The translations under genes and the position numbers were made by a program. From contig NW_017803091.1 of the NCBI RefSeq assembly GCF_001625305.1, forward strand, positions 75,674 to 139,673: a stretch of DNA of 64,000 nt. The letters are read 5' to 3'. The DNA comes from Branchiostoma belcheri. Lineage: Eukaryota; Chordata; Leptocardii; Amphioxiformes; Branchiostomatidae. The notes below the pieces were generated by a model. That model did not search any database and had not been told where the DNA came from. It worked only from the letters and a program-made list of their open reading frames with translations. Below are positions 1-10,384 of the stretch, one piece after another; within the stretch, counting starts at the first letter, position 1; each line of letters begins with the position of its first letter.

Positions 1-1036
1 ATGAAATTCCCATCATTCACTAACACGGAATCACAGAATATTTACATATTAATAGGTCATCATTTGCATAATTGCTATCTGCTGATGTTCAACCTGCCAT
101 AGAAGGTACTATTATATAAAAGAATTTCCTCCTTAATTATCCAAATTATGTCTTCATTTGCATAATTTGCAGTTATTTATGCACATCTCTCTCTGAGCTA
201 CATACACACCAAAATGATGAAAATACATTTTCCTTTCTGGACTTATCAGCTAACAAGCTGCTAGGAGGACAAAGGCCACACCACTTATTCCTGACAGGAA
301 AAGCTATCTGTCCCCAAAAGTGAAGATCATAGAATGTTTAGGACAAAAGGTCTCATTTCGGTATTCTTCCGCGTGGGTACTCTAAAGTAGATCGTACTAA
401 AAATTAAATGCGTGTATGGATGTGTGTTTATATCCGCCAGAAATTGCATTTTAGCTAAGTCAGTTGGCGTAAACCGCTTGTGATATGAGAGGTTGTTTGT
501 ATGTGCTAAAATTAGTGGGTAAGTGTTGACATCCGCGCGACAGGTCGGATGTTTACACGCTGTTGTGATGGGTAATGCGGTCAGGAGGTAGCAGCGCTGG
601 AGGACCTCTGGCGGAGAGTGGCCAAGTGCAGTTTATAAATAAATAAAAAGAGATTGTTGGGTTAGATCTGGTTGGGAATTTTTTGACGTAATGTAGGGCC
701 ATTGTGCTCAAAATTGATTGGATAGACTAGATGGCTGTCATTCAAATTATTGGGTTTTGGCCTATGTAAAGTTACGTATTTTGCCATAGGCGGCCATAGT
801 TAACAAAAACTCAAGAATGAGACCAAAAGATATCAAAGCCGGAAGTTCTGCTGCAGTACCAAGGTCAGTCAACAGGAGGCCCATATTTGACCTTGACCTT
901 TGTGTTTCTATGACCTACCAGCATGCAAAATACCACAGCACAGTCCATAAAGATGTTCTTAAGTTATGCTGACTACAAATGTGCGGAAACACACACACGC
1001 GCGCACGCTAAAAACAATACATTTTTCATGGAGGTA
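1..1036 (-). repeat. AT-rich dispersed element (family A), partial
   Basis: Family A is recognised by scattered TTTGCATAATTAAT-type blocks, a conserved stretch around the motif GGAAGTTCTGCTGCAGTACC, and an end reading TTTCATGGAGGT or TTGGCGAAGGTA with its complement at the other end. This copy lies on the minus strand in the intron after the hevein-like exon of the left gene copy, runs off the window edge, and is split by the element at 349-824. It is orthologous to the copy at 19196-19955 in the right arm. I cannot assign it to a named superfamily. Confidence 0.6.
349..824. mobile_element. 476-bp MITE with GGTCTCATT terminal repeats
   Basis: The element begins GGTCTCATT and ends AATGAGACC, a 9-bp perfect terminal inverted repeat, and is flanked by AAAA on both sides. 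It interrupts a family A element exactly where other copies read straight through (ggacaaaag then atatc). No coding capacity. Superfamily not assigned because the A-rich flank hides the exact target duplication. Confidence 0.6.
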
Positions 1037-1132
1037 AAAAGGAACTGTTCGTAATATACAACTACACACACACACACACACATGAATCATACATACACAC
1101 AGACACACCTTCATAAATCATTAAGTACCGAC

Positions 1133-1298
1133 CTGTGTTATGGTAGTAGACACAGCCCGCACAGTAACAGTGTCCTGCAGTGTTCCCACACCAGTTGCCC
1201 GAAGAGCAGCATGGCCAGGTACTGTCAGGGTCACACTCAGCGGTCCTCCCATCACCTGTAGTGTAACCGTCTCCACAGCGGTAGTCGTCCCGCCATTT
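1133..1298 (-). CDS. Hevein-like 8-cysteine exon, left gene copy
   Basis: Internal exon of 166 nt (phase 0 in, phase 1 out), bounded by an acceptor TTACTCAG and a donor GTCGGT. It encodes about 55 residues beginning KWRDDYRCG with cysteines at exon positions 8, 22, 30, 31, 37, 44, 46 and 49, including PCCSSGNWCGNT. The CG...C...CCS...WCG...C.C..C order resembles plant hevein (chitin-binding type 1) modules, though the C-terminal spacing is tighter. It follows the transmembrane exon, so it should be extracellular in a type II protein. Ligand is unknown; chitin or glycan binding is a family-based guess. The downstream NHL-encoding exon of this copy lies outside the window. Confidence 0.75.
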
Positions 1299-1394
1299 CT
1301 GAGTAACTATCAGGAGAAAAGATAGACAAACAACAGTAGTGAGATGTTTGTGGCGATCAAATTCTTGAGACACCGTGACGAAACACATAAAGGC

Positions 1395-2203
1395 TTTGGG
1401 ACGGGAGGGGGGGTGCTCATTCAGCCCCTCCCCCATCAGAACTCGAGAACAGTATATCGCATGACCGCCAAATTTATGGTGTACTAGTAATAATGAATCA
1501 TCAACAATTTTGATAACATTAATCGTAATATGACGTCATTATGACGTCATTTACGTGATTTATTGCCTAAAAACGGTTTTCTCTTAAAACTTAATTGTGT
1601 ACAACACAGGTTTAACAAAAAATGTTTATGATATAATATTAAGGTCTACTTAATCATATGTTGCCCATAGCAACACCAGTGACGTCATAAAATGACGTCA
1701 TGCATAGTAAAACTGTCCGCCATCTTGGATCGTCAAGATTTGATTTTCGAAAATACTTTTTCAAAATAAAGCCTTACACTAAAATGGAAATAGACTACAG
1801 CGGTTTAGATTAACATTTTCTGTACCAAAAAAATCAAAGTTGGGATAAATTTTTTAGGAAAATAACCGGAATTTACCTAATCTAATTATATGGTCCGCAA
1901 TCCTTGATTTTGGCCAATGATGTCATCAAATTAGCATAAATTATGCATAATTATTGATAAAATTACATGCAATTATATAAGATGTTACTTATATTAGAAA
2001 GCATGTGTAAATTAACTTGCCTGTCAGAAACCCGTTGGCATAGCAACGCGAAAAATTGTTAATTAATCTCACTTCTTTAAAATTGTTGGCAACAATATTT
2101 TAGGAAAAGCCACCAAGTTTGGTGGCCCTAACACAAGCCGTTCGGACGTTATCTGACATCAAATTTGGCGCGGGCACTTTTACCCCCAAGTGTGTAGATA
2201 GGG
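1395..2203 (-). mobile_element. piggyBac-like TTAA element, end-truncated
   Basis: On the minus strand the element starts CCCTATCTACACAC directly after TTAA (2204-2207). Internal blocks match 41945-42834 and 34154-35083, including the GCGCGGGC block, the CATGGCAAC/GTTTCTGACAG stretch and repeated TGACGTCA runs. The other end near 1395 has lost its terminal repeat, and about 35 bp of flanking DNA present in the right arm is missing. The right arm retains the empty TTAA site at 18812-18815. Non-autonomous, no transposase. Confidence 0.7.
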
Positions 2204-3228
2204 TTAACTCGATCGCTACAATGTTCTACCTGCGTTCAGGCACAAACTGGATTCATGCACAGTAGGTTTTACTCTCTGAGGAATTTTGAAACTAGCTTCT
2301 GGAGTAGAGTATTATGTTTTGACCTTTCCTACCAACAGATAAACCTAGTCTCACCTTCGCGTTTTGTGGTGTTGGAGACTGTTGAGAACGTGGGGACAGA
2401 GCTGCCACCTCCAGTTGGTACAGAGGTAAGAGTATACACAGTGGTAGTGGTAGAAGTCTTCCTCGTAGTAGTAGTATTACCAAACTGTATTGGACGAATA
2501 AATAGCAAAGTTCTTTAAATTACCCAGATGAAGATGACAGACGGCCATCGAAACGTCGGCTCGTAAAAAAACAAATGGTTGTGATCAATGAACTTTGCTA
2601 TTCATTCGTTTACCGACCTGATCACATTTTTTTACGGATGTATCAAAAGAAGAAGCGCAGTAAGCGATTGTCCAATTCTAAAGGATCATGCAAACTAGGT
2701 TTTGTGTCTGTAACTGTATCTGCATTCATATAGCCTATTAAACTGCCCTTCGGCAAAGCATACCAGCTCCGAAGGTTTCTCTCTCTCTCTCTACTCTCTC
2801 TCTCTTACTCTCTCTCTCTCTTACTCTCTCTCTCTTTCTGACAGTTGATAACAGTAAACAAACCCTACTTTTGACCTAAGTTTTTCATGTATCCATCCGC
2901 CCTGAGCAGACAAGACCTCATCACTCAGGTTTCTCATTATGCCCACTAAACTGGTAATATTAGACCAAAAAATTGACTAAAGTAGGAAAGTTTAGGCCCT
3001 ACCTGTTCCTTCTAGCCCAAAAGCCTTTAAACTGGCATGGACCAAAACTGTCGAGGGACAAATGATATAAACCTATTAACTAGAAAATACAACCCTTTTG
3101 GGGCCTCTATGTGCAACGCAATAGTGGCGTCTGCCCTGTAACTAAACGAGAACTCTAAAATACAAAAGAAAGCTCACAAAACGGTGAACATAGCGAAAGC
3201 GAGGCAAGGCTATAAGACAGAGACCTAC
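2204..3228 (-). other. Intron between transmembrane and hevein-like exons, left copy
   Basis: No coding signal seen. It contains a block around the motif CGAAACGTCGGCTCG (about 2520-2650) shared with 18470-18545, a CT-rich microsatellite at 2778-2842, and a segment at 2850-3140 that recurs in the right arm (about 16380-16620) and again at 39930-40230 inside the acyl-CoA synthetase gene. Confidence 0.6.
2778..2842. repeat. CT microsatellite
   Basis: Runs of CTCTCTCT separated by TACT or TTTCT. The counterpart in the right arm is a GA/CA tract at 18180-18262. Confidence 0.9.
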
Positions 3229-3341
3229 CGTTGTTGAGCTGGCGCTCAAAGTTAACCAGAGAAAGACTCCAATAACGACGCACGACACAAGGACCGTAGC
3301 TGTATATACTGCAGCTAAACAGAGCTGGCGACGGGTGCATC
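3229..3341 (-). CDS. Transmembrane exon, left gene copy
   Basis: A 113-nt exon entering in phase 1 and leaving in phase 0, with acceptor ATATTTCAG and donor GTAGGT. After an Arg-Arg pair it encodes a hydrophobic stretch of about 24 residues (CLAAVYTATVLVSCVVIGVF then LWL) followed by a short Ser/Thr linker. Basic residues immediately before the helix and a long polar N-terminal exon without a signal peptide indicate N-in/C-out (type II) topology. The right-arm copy is nearly identical in this exon, the best conserved part of the gene apart from the cysteine module. Confidence 0.8.
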
Positions 3342-3956
3342 CTGAAATATTGCAGATTAGTGCCATGTTAGTCAACTGTTGGGGCCAAAAAATTAGTGTA
3401 GTAATCAGACAAAAAGGAAGCGGATGGATCCAAGAACCAAATAATTAAATTGCTGTGGACCTACATCAATTGGTTTGAAGGTAAATAAATTGGATTTTGT
3501 ATAATGATGGGTTGATGTCCCGCCCCGAGCTGTATATGGTGAGATTATCACTGGTCAGTTGTGAAAACCACCGAATAAAGCACCACGTGAGAGGAGCAAA
3601 GGAGGTGTTTTATGAGGTAGTTATTGCACCTGATCAGGGATTATACCCCCATATACACCGAGGATAAGGCGGGGCATTAAAGTTATTATCATATAGTCTG
3701 TCCAACTGACAGTTAGTTAACAAAATTACTTTATAAAATTCATCCATTGCCGAAAAAAAAGCTCTCACATTCTATGTTACGTGAAACAAGATGACATGGA
3801 CAGAAAAACAGATCATCAAGGCAATGATTTGCGGTGATCATGTGACATTGAAACAGTACCTTTAGTATAGTGGGGATATCAAAAATCATTTTTATGTAAA
3901 AATTTCATTTATTTCTTTTTTTTAAATTATGTTGTTTTTTTTAACAAATTATTCAG

Positions 3957-4510
3957 AACTAGAGTTCGGAGGTCTCAATCCTTCGACAGTGTGATATTGT
4001 TTTGGTCGGTGTTGTGTGTGTGTATAGTGTAGGGTTTTTTTAAGATGATTATCGTAGTTATAGTGGTCAGAGAATCTTTTTGTGAACGAAGCCACATACT
4101 ATTTACTTAGCCTGTACCATGTCTTTCTACGGAAATACGGATCGTAGAATTCGGCGAAAAGGAGAGGGGAATTGGCCTCCGATGCGCAGCGATCCAAACT
4201 TTAAAAAACGGTTAAAACTCCTTCAACTAGAAAGGCCGACATTTGCTCAAGAGCAAATACAGCATATTTCACCCATTCTTCCTCCCCATTCCAAATTTCC
4301 CCTAGAAAGGCCAACATTTGCTCAGGAGTAAATGCAGCATGGCTTCACCACATCCCCAGTACCAAAAATGGACCTATACCCCTCCAGCGGAAATGGATTG
4401 TTCCTAAATCACCCCTGTTCAAAATGTGAACTATTCCCATAGTTTATACCCCCATGTAGCAATGGAATCTTCCAACCCCTTCTGCTTTTGGAACATGTAG
4501 AACCCTGGTA
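3957..4510 (+). repeat. Dispersed repeat (family B)
   Basis: The first 200 bp match 40575-40775 closely (shared CGACAGTGTGATATTGTTTT and TCGTAGTTATAGTGGTCAGA). The second part carries the signature GGCCGACATTTGCT...AGCAAAT, also found at 10385-10440 and, reversed, near 27970 and 28900. It lies in intron 1 of the left gene copy and is absent from the right arm. No coding potential recognised. Confidence 0.6.
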
Positions 4511-4922
4511 GAACCCTAAAGTGTTCTATTTCAACTGTCAGTTGGGGATTTGGGTTTTCAAGCTACAATCGCTGTTTTTACTCAAAAAAGGTAAATAAAA
4601 GTATTTCAAAGGGTTGTTGCCTTCTGTGGGGTTGGTTAATTAGGTTATTTTAGATGACCAATTAGAGCGCAGTGTGATTAGTGTAAAAACACATCCACAT
4701 AGAGTCACCTGGACATTTTGTTTCATAGGACACTGTGAGAATATTGAGACTATTTCCTGAGAGGGCCCATCATCCTTCCGTAAACCGCGATGGGGGCCAC
4801 GTGACAGCCTCACTGGGGCAGTCTACTAAAGGAAGACCAGAGTGACTGGTCGAAAGCTTTAGGTGAGAAAACTTTATTCAGTGTTGGATCTTAAGTTGTA
4901 GCTTTAAGTTGTACTCGAAAGG

Positions 4923-6787
4923 CACGGCGGTCTGTCACTACGGCATTCTTTCCCATTGCTGGTCGCGTTCAATAAAGTATCGGGTTACAAGACGCAATTT
5001 TGCGCTAATCGTAAAACATTTAAAATAAACAAACTAGTATCGAAGGGAAAATTTCGTTCAAATTAAATAAAATTATTACCTCCATGAAAAATTGAGGTAT
5101 TGTTTTTGGCGTGTATGTCTGTGTGTCTGTGTGTCTGTCTGTGTCTGTTCCGCAACTTTGTGGTCAGCATAACTTCATAACGCCTTGATGGGTTGTAATC
5201 TATGCTGTTTTTAGTACCCTTATACTTATTTCTATATACTTCTACTAGGTTTAAATGTGTGTCTTGTTCGTGTGCTTGTGATTGTTTTGTGTGTGGGCCA
5301 CAACACCAGCCCCCGCTGCCTGTGGCCCACGAGTATTGTACTTGTTTGCAATTCTAATAAATCAAATCAAATCAAATGATACTTGGTATGCTGGTAAGTC
5401 TTGGAAAGACAAAGGTCAAGGTCAAATATGGGCCTCATGGTGGATGACCTTGGTACTGCAGCAGAACTTCCGGTTTTTGTATCTTTTGTCCTGAACATGC
5501 TATGGTCTTGATGTTTTGGTGACTGATATCTTTTCCTGTCAGGAATAAGTGGTGTGAGTTTGGTCCCCCTAGCAGCTTGTTCTGGAACTGCAGGGCACTT
5601 TCTGGCGAAATGTTTAAAAGCCAATTAGTCCAGATAGGAACAACATATTTTCATCATTTTTGATGTGTAGGTAGCTGAGAGAGAGATGTGCATAATTAAA
5701 TGCAAATTATGCAAATAGGAATTTATTTGCATAATTAATAAGGAAATTCTATCATTACAGTTTTTTACATTATACTACTTTCAAACATGTATTGTATGTA
5801 ACATATGGCAGGCGGAACTTCAACAGATACTCATTATGCAAATAATGACCTAATTTGCATAATTAATGCTATGATTTCTTAATGGTAAATAATGGGAATG
5901 TCACACTTGGGATATATGTAAGTTAATGAAAAGTTAACAGCACGATGCATATATTATGTTAATGCGGAGGTCATTTGCATAATTTCATGGAGGTATGATA
6001 TCTCGGAACTCTTGTTGTCTTTGTATACATTCAATGGTGATTTTTTTGCACTAAATGGGTTATTTTTTCGGATTTCTTTAAAAAAGTCGATAATTTGCGG
6101 GTTTTCGCAGCGCCATATTTTAGCCAATCACCGAGCAAACCTGGCTACACGTATTACGCAAGATCACTGATTTTTATTTTTTTGACGACTAGGAATAAGA
6201 TGAAAAATCGTGCTTTAAGGATTTTTTTTAATTTCTGACTTTAAGTATAGTTTTTGTCGACAAATAGGTGAAAAAATCGAATTTTTGGGTTTTTTTCGGA
6301 CTCAACTACCCATAATTCAAAATGGAGCGCATTTTTCCAAAATCCCTAAAGCACGATTGTCAGGAAAGCCGTAACAGTCATTTTGAGCCGTAAATGGGGT
6401 ACGTTTGACTCCCCATGCTTCCAGGTTTGAACGAGTTTTGCAGACATGTCATATTGCCCGACGGTGTGCATTGTGTTATTCATACAGGCGTTAAGACGCA
6501 TTGCAGTATTCAAGGTCACCCAAGGATACGACAGTAGCCTCGCTAAAAATGATAGCGGACATGTACTGTCCTGGAAACTGTTTGTATCTATAGAAAATTG
6601 TTGTTTTTTTATCTGTTGCGAGGCACTCAGGCAGAAGGGCTTGTTTTGCCGCTTTATTGCAAATGACCGCAGGTGACCCCGAAATGGAACGCGGGTTCGA
6701 TTCGAACTGCCCAGATCGAACACGATCAAACACAGTTCGGATTCTATGTAATGTGGGAACGTTTGCAGCCCAGATTTTACCACCGTG
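4923..6787 (-). mobile_element. CACTA-like MITE, interrupted by a family A element
   Basis: Termini are CACGGCGG (4923) and CCACCGTG (6787), flanked by AGG at 4920-4922 and 6788-6790, a 3-bp target duplication. The right arm keeps the unfilled site with a single CCT at 14079-14081. A second copy at 49697-50638 has CACGGTGG and CCGCCTTG ends with AAC on both sides. CACxx termini with 3-bp duplications fit the CACTA/EnSpm superfamily; no transposase is present. A family A element is inserted at 5078-6014. Open frames on both strands at 6346-6987 are shadows within this element and the adjoining exon. Confidence 0.8.
5078..6014 (+). mobile_element. Family A element nested in the CACTA-like element
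   Basis: Starts ACCTCCATGAAA and carries the complement TTTCATGGAGGT ending at 5994, followed by the typical family tail TATGATATCTCGGAACTCTTG. The uninterrupted CACTA-like copy at 49697-50638 reads straight across this point. Between about 5200 and 5382 it is itself interrupted by a short 3' end of a retroelement with an (AAATC)n tail (AATAAATCAAATCAAATC). Confidence 0.7.
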
Positions 6788-6832
6788 AGGATGGTCGGGG
6801 AATAGAAACAATAAAAAAGTTAAAGTTCTTAC

Positions 6833-7889
6833 CGCAAGCTGCACTATTCTGGACGTTTGGCACGTATATCGGATTTGGATTCATTGCATTCAGGACACCA
6901 TTAATATTGCTCAACGGGTTGCTTGAGACATCATTGATGTCGTGTGAAGCTGCTGATGGTAGATCCTGCGAGAGTAGTTTTGGTTGAGTATCTGATAAAG
7001 CTGCGTTGCATTCTAGGTTATTCTGGCACACGTGCTCTTCTTGCTGATGTGTATCAGCTGATGTCAGGGTGCAGGGAATATCACCACTAGGCATACTTGA
7101 CATGAAGGCGGATCCAGGGCTGGCGTTAGAAGGCTCTATGGTATTTTGTAGGTGCGTGTTCACTCGGTCGGGATTGACGTCGTTTTTAGGGTGCAACGGA
7201 TAAGGGGTTGTAGTGTTGAGTGTGCACATTGGATTTGAATCCATGGGTTGTGTGCGACTGTTGGACTCTGTTTCTATTTCCTGATGGGGTTCACTTGGCT
7301 TGAAAGCGGATCCATGGCTGGCGTTAGAAACTTCCGTGGTGCATTGCAGGTACATTGGATTGGGGAATACTTTGTTTTCAGCGTGTATTGGATAAGGGTT
7401 CACACTTTCATGTGTGTACATCGGATTTGGATCCCTGGCTTGTGTGCGCATGTTACCATAGTTTCCATTGAAAGTATCAGTATAACTCGGGGCGGAGCCA
7501 CACTCTGCCAAGTGGATGTCGTTTTCATTGTGGCTGCTGGACGCTGTGTTTGATTCCTGAAACGGTTTACTTTTTGTCTCTTCTACATTTTTCTTTATAC
7601 AGGTATTATGTGCCCTGCATGTATGTGCAATAGCGTAGGTATCAAAATCCCCAGGGCTGATATGAATTGTCCCCCTGTTTTTAAAGTCAGAACCGCTTAG
7701 GATAGATAAATGTTCATCGTCATCGTGTTCATTTTCCTCACATGTACCAGAGATGTAGTTATTAACATCTTCGTCAGTTTGCCTGACGGTAGGTGGAACA
7801 GTTTCTGTACCTGGTTCAGTTGTGCTGTCACTGGAGGAGTCGTTTCTAACGACATTTGGTACGGCGTCGGCATTCAGGTCTTCGGCCAT
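6833..7889 (-). CDS. Exon 1, cytoplasmic tail with NPMY/NPY motifs, left copy
   Basis: Starts at an ATG in good context (gccATGGCC, 7889) and runs 352 codons plus one base to a donor GCG|GTAAGA, phase 1, matching the next exon's phase. The protein begins MAEDLNADAVPNVV, is rich in Asn, Ser, Thr, Pro, Asp and Glu, and looks disordered. It contains an acidic patch (EENEHDDDEH) and degenerate tandem units carrying NPMY (twice), NPYP, TPYP, SNPMC and NPIY motifs that could serve as cytoplasmic tyrosine or NPxY-type adaptor sites (inference). No signal peptide. This copy is uninterrupted, unlike the right-arm paralogue. I recognise this only as an amphioxus-type family and cannot assign a name. 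Confidence 0.75.
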
Positions 7890-9505
7890 GGCTCTGAGAT
7901 TTCTTCAAGACACGCTAGCATGACATATAAGACAAAGATACGGTGACACTTCATTCTAAAGAGGCATTATGTAAACAGAAAATAATCTCAGGGACAAAAT
8001 GTAGCGTTGCAAAACCTCTGACGTTAGTTGGCAGACAGAATCAACTAATTTCTATGTAGATAAAACTACGCACGAGTCGTCTTCACACACCAGACAATGC
8101 ATATCAGACTAGTTTAAGTACGTGACGTCTCATTTTGGAGACGTATCTGATATGTTGTTTTTACTTCAATATGTTTACTGTTTCCTCACATACTGTTTCC
8201 TCACATACTGTTACCTGATTTATTTCTTGACTAACTTGAGGTCATTTAGTCATAAACCTTCCATTTCTTATTGTGGTGAAAATAAAATTACGCCTAGACA
8301 ATTACCAAATGTAACATTGCCTTGTTGAATAGTTTTATGCCAACAGTCATGTTTAAAACTAGGCTTGTTCATTTGCGCTACCACATAAAGATCGGAGTAC
8401 TCATTTTGCACATTTTGGACCGTTGTTGTTGAATTTTAGCGTCGAGAAACACTCACCATGAATTTTTAGTTGCTCTCGTCCGAAAAGTAAGCAAAGTGAA
8501 TCATCAGCCATCTGACGGAGGTTGACGAGATTGACTAAAAATTTAGGGTTTGAGTTTTTATTGTGTTGGAACAAAGTTATAATTTTACAATTATGGATTC
8601 TACCCAAACAGAGGCGCTTACATTCGAATTTGGACAACTGTGCTGTTTCGTTCATGAAAGAAACATTACAGTATACATTGTACACAATCAATTTTTCACT
8701 GCAGATCGACAAGAATTAAAATATCAAAATTGGAATAACGCTCTTTAATTTAAGTGTTTAGTAAAGTAATATGGAGATGTGAAGAACACTCTGTACTTAC
8801 GATAAGGCTTCTGAAAGCGGCTTGTCTGCAAGACGGAACGGCCCACAAATGATACTCCGTGTGGGGAGATGATATAGATAATAAATAAACATATCTCCTA
8901 GACTTTTTTTTTCTATTTAAATAAGACAGCAACAACAACCATAGTGGTGACGCACTCAAGCTTGAGCACTTATATTTACCCAGAATGCAATAAAGCAAAC
9001 ATTGTAAGAAAGACACGGTGTGGTGTAACAAAATCAACAGTATGTAACCGCTAGCCCAGCCCCACCTAATGTAGTAATGATGACAATAACGAAACACTAT
9101 ACTTAAACATTGTAGAGTATTGGAAAATGAAGTATTTAAGGGTTTGATTGAACTTGCAGTAATAAAGTTTGGAGTAATGGTCAAGTTAAAGATAATTTAA
9201 GGTGAGTAAAAAGGTAAAAATAAAGGGTTTCCCTGAAGAAGAGATTTCTTCTTTGATAGAGGGTGCTAAAATTTAGCGTGACCTAAATGCTTAGACAGTT
9301 TGCCAAGGCTAGCCGTTCTGTGTTGTAGATAGGGCGTTAATTATGACCCGCGTCTTGCTTAATACTATGTAAAATGTCTAGGAATTGTACTTCCTAAAAC
9401 TACTCACATTGTAATGGTAAAGATTTGGCGAAAAATCTGTTATAATAGTTTCATGTAAGGTATGTATAGAAAAGTGGTTTGAATTTGGAAAGAAAAAAAG
9501 TCTTT
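7890..9505 (-). other. Shared upstream region of left gene copy
   Basis: Conserved with 11395-12999 in inverted orientation. Open frames at 8401-8712 and 8750-9184 (minus) have counterparts in the right arm but are shorter there. I treat them as by-products of recent duplication, not genes. No TATA box or other promoter element is convincing. Confidence 0.5.
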
Positions 9506-9525
9506 GAATCTATAATAAACAAGAG

Positions 9526-10372
9526 TTCCTCGATCTCATACCTTCGCCAAATGATGTCAAGCCTTCTGGTTGACAAATTATACAATTTGAATCATTGATT
9601 TTGGAAATAAGAGCCTTATTTGCATGGTTGACAGCCTTAACTTAAAAAAAGGCTATTCTAGCACTTCCTCATAAATTATGCAAATGAGGTCATATTTTGA
9701 ATAGATTATTTTATTGATGTTCACCTTCACTTAACGTCTAAATGCGGCAAAAATGAAATTCCAAGAAGTGACTATGAAATTATAACAATTTCCTATAAAT
9801 AATGCAGATTAGGTTTTAATTTACATAATCTCATCCTCGGATGTTTGGCTCGATCTCAATTACATGTAGCAAGTGTTTCATAGTCTTATCATTGAACAAA
9901 GAAGATCTATTGAATTTCTTATTAATAATCAAAATTAGCTCCTTATTTGCATAATTGTCATCTAATCATCTCAAGCATCACTTCAGCTACCAACATACCA
10001 AAAATCGCGACAATCCGTCAACCGGCTCTTGAGTTATCCTCCTTCGAATATTTTTTAACAAATAAACGCTCTTGAAGTTCCAGAACAAGCCGCTAGGGGG
10101 CCGAATCTCAACTCCCGTAATTCCTTGGCCCTATAGCTATCTACCAGCCAAAATTCATGATCCTAGCATGCCCAGATCATGAGATATCAAAGCGGAAGTT
10201 CTGCTGCAGTACCAACAAAAGCCGCCAGGGGGGCCAAAATCTAATCATTTGTAGGTCTCATTAAGTCCTACTCACCTACCAAGTTTCATGACAATGCATA
10301 TCAAGCTTCTTGAGTTATGCTGACAGACAAACGCTACTGAAAACATAACCTTCTTGCTAATTGGCGAAGGTA
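9526..10372 (-). mobile_element. Family A element in palindrome spacer
   Basis: Bounded by AGTTCCTCGATCTCATACC plus TTCGCC near 9526-9550 and TTGGCGAAGGTA near 10360-10371. Internal TTATGCAAAT blocks and the GGAAGTTCTGCTGCAGTACC signature are present. Together with the family B copy it fills the spacer between the two arms. Confidence 0.6.
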
Positions 10373-10384
10373 ATAAATACGTGT

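Larger units (their letters stand above)
1..9505 (-). repeat. Left arm of large inverted duplication
   Basis: This arm matches 11395-19955 in reverse-complement orientation. Matched landmarks, left with right, are: hevein-like exon 1133-1298 with 18942-19107, CT/GA tract near 2780-2840 with 18215-18262, transmembrane exon 3229-3341 with 16134-16246, exon 1 6833-7889 with 13000-14033, the block near 8410-8620 with 12280-12490, and the inner end near 9505 with 11395. The outer end runs off the window. Identity looks like roughly 85-90% by eye, broken by arm-specific transposons. The level of divergence argues against a simple haplotype join, but that is inference. Confidence 0.85.

Noticed and set aside
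6346-6783. Minus-strand 145-codon frame
   Set aside because: Lies wholly in the CACTA-like element; the matching frame in the second copy (49760-50023) is broken and has no conserved protein features.
7248-7553. Plus-strand open frame opposite exon 1 of the left gene copy
   Set aside because: It is the antisense shadow of the real minus-strand exon; the same shadow appears in the right arm.
8750-9184. 144-codon minus-strand frame upstream of the left gene
   Set aside because: The right-arm counterpart is much shorter (64 codons) and composition is that of translated non-coding DNA; kept only as a conserved-region observation.
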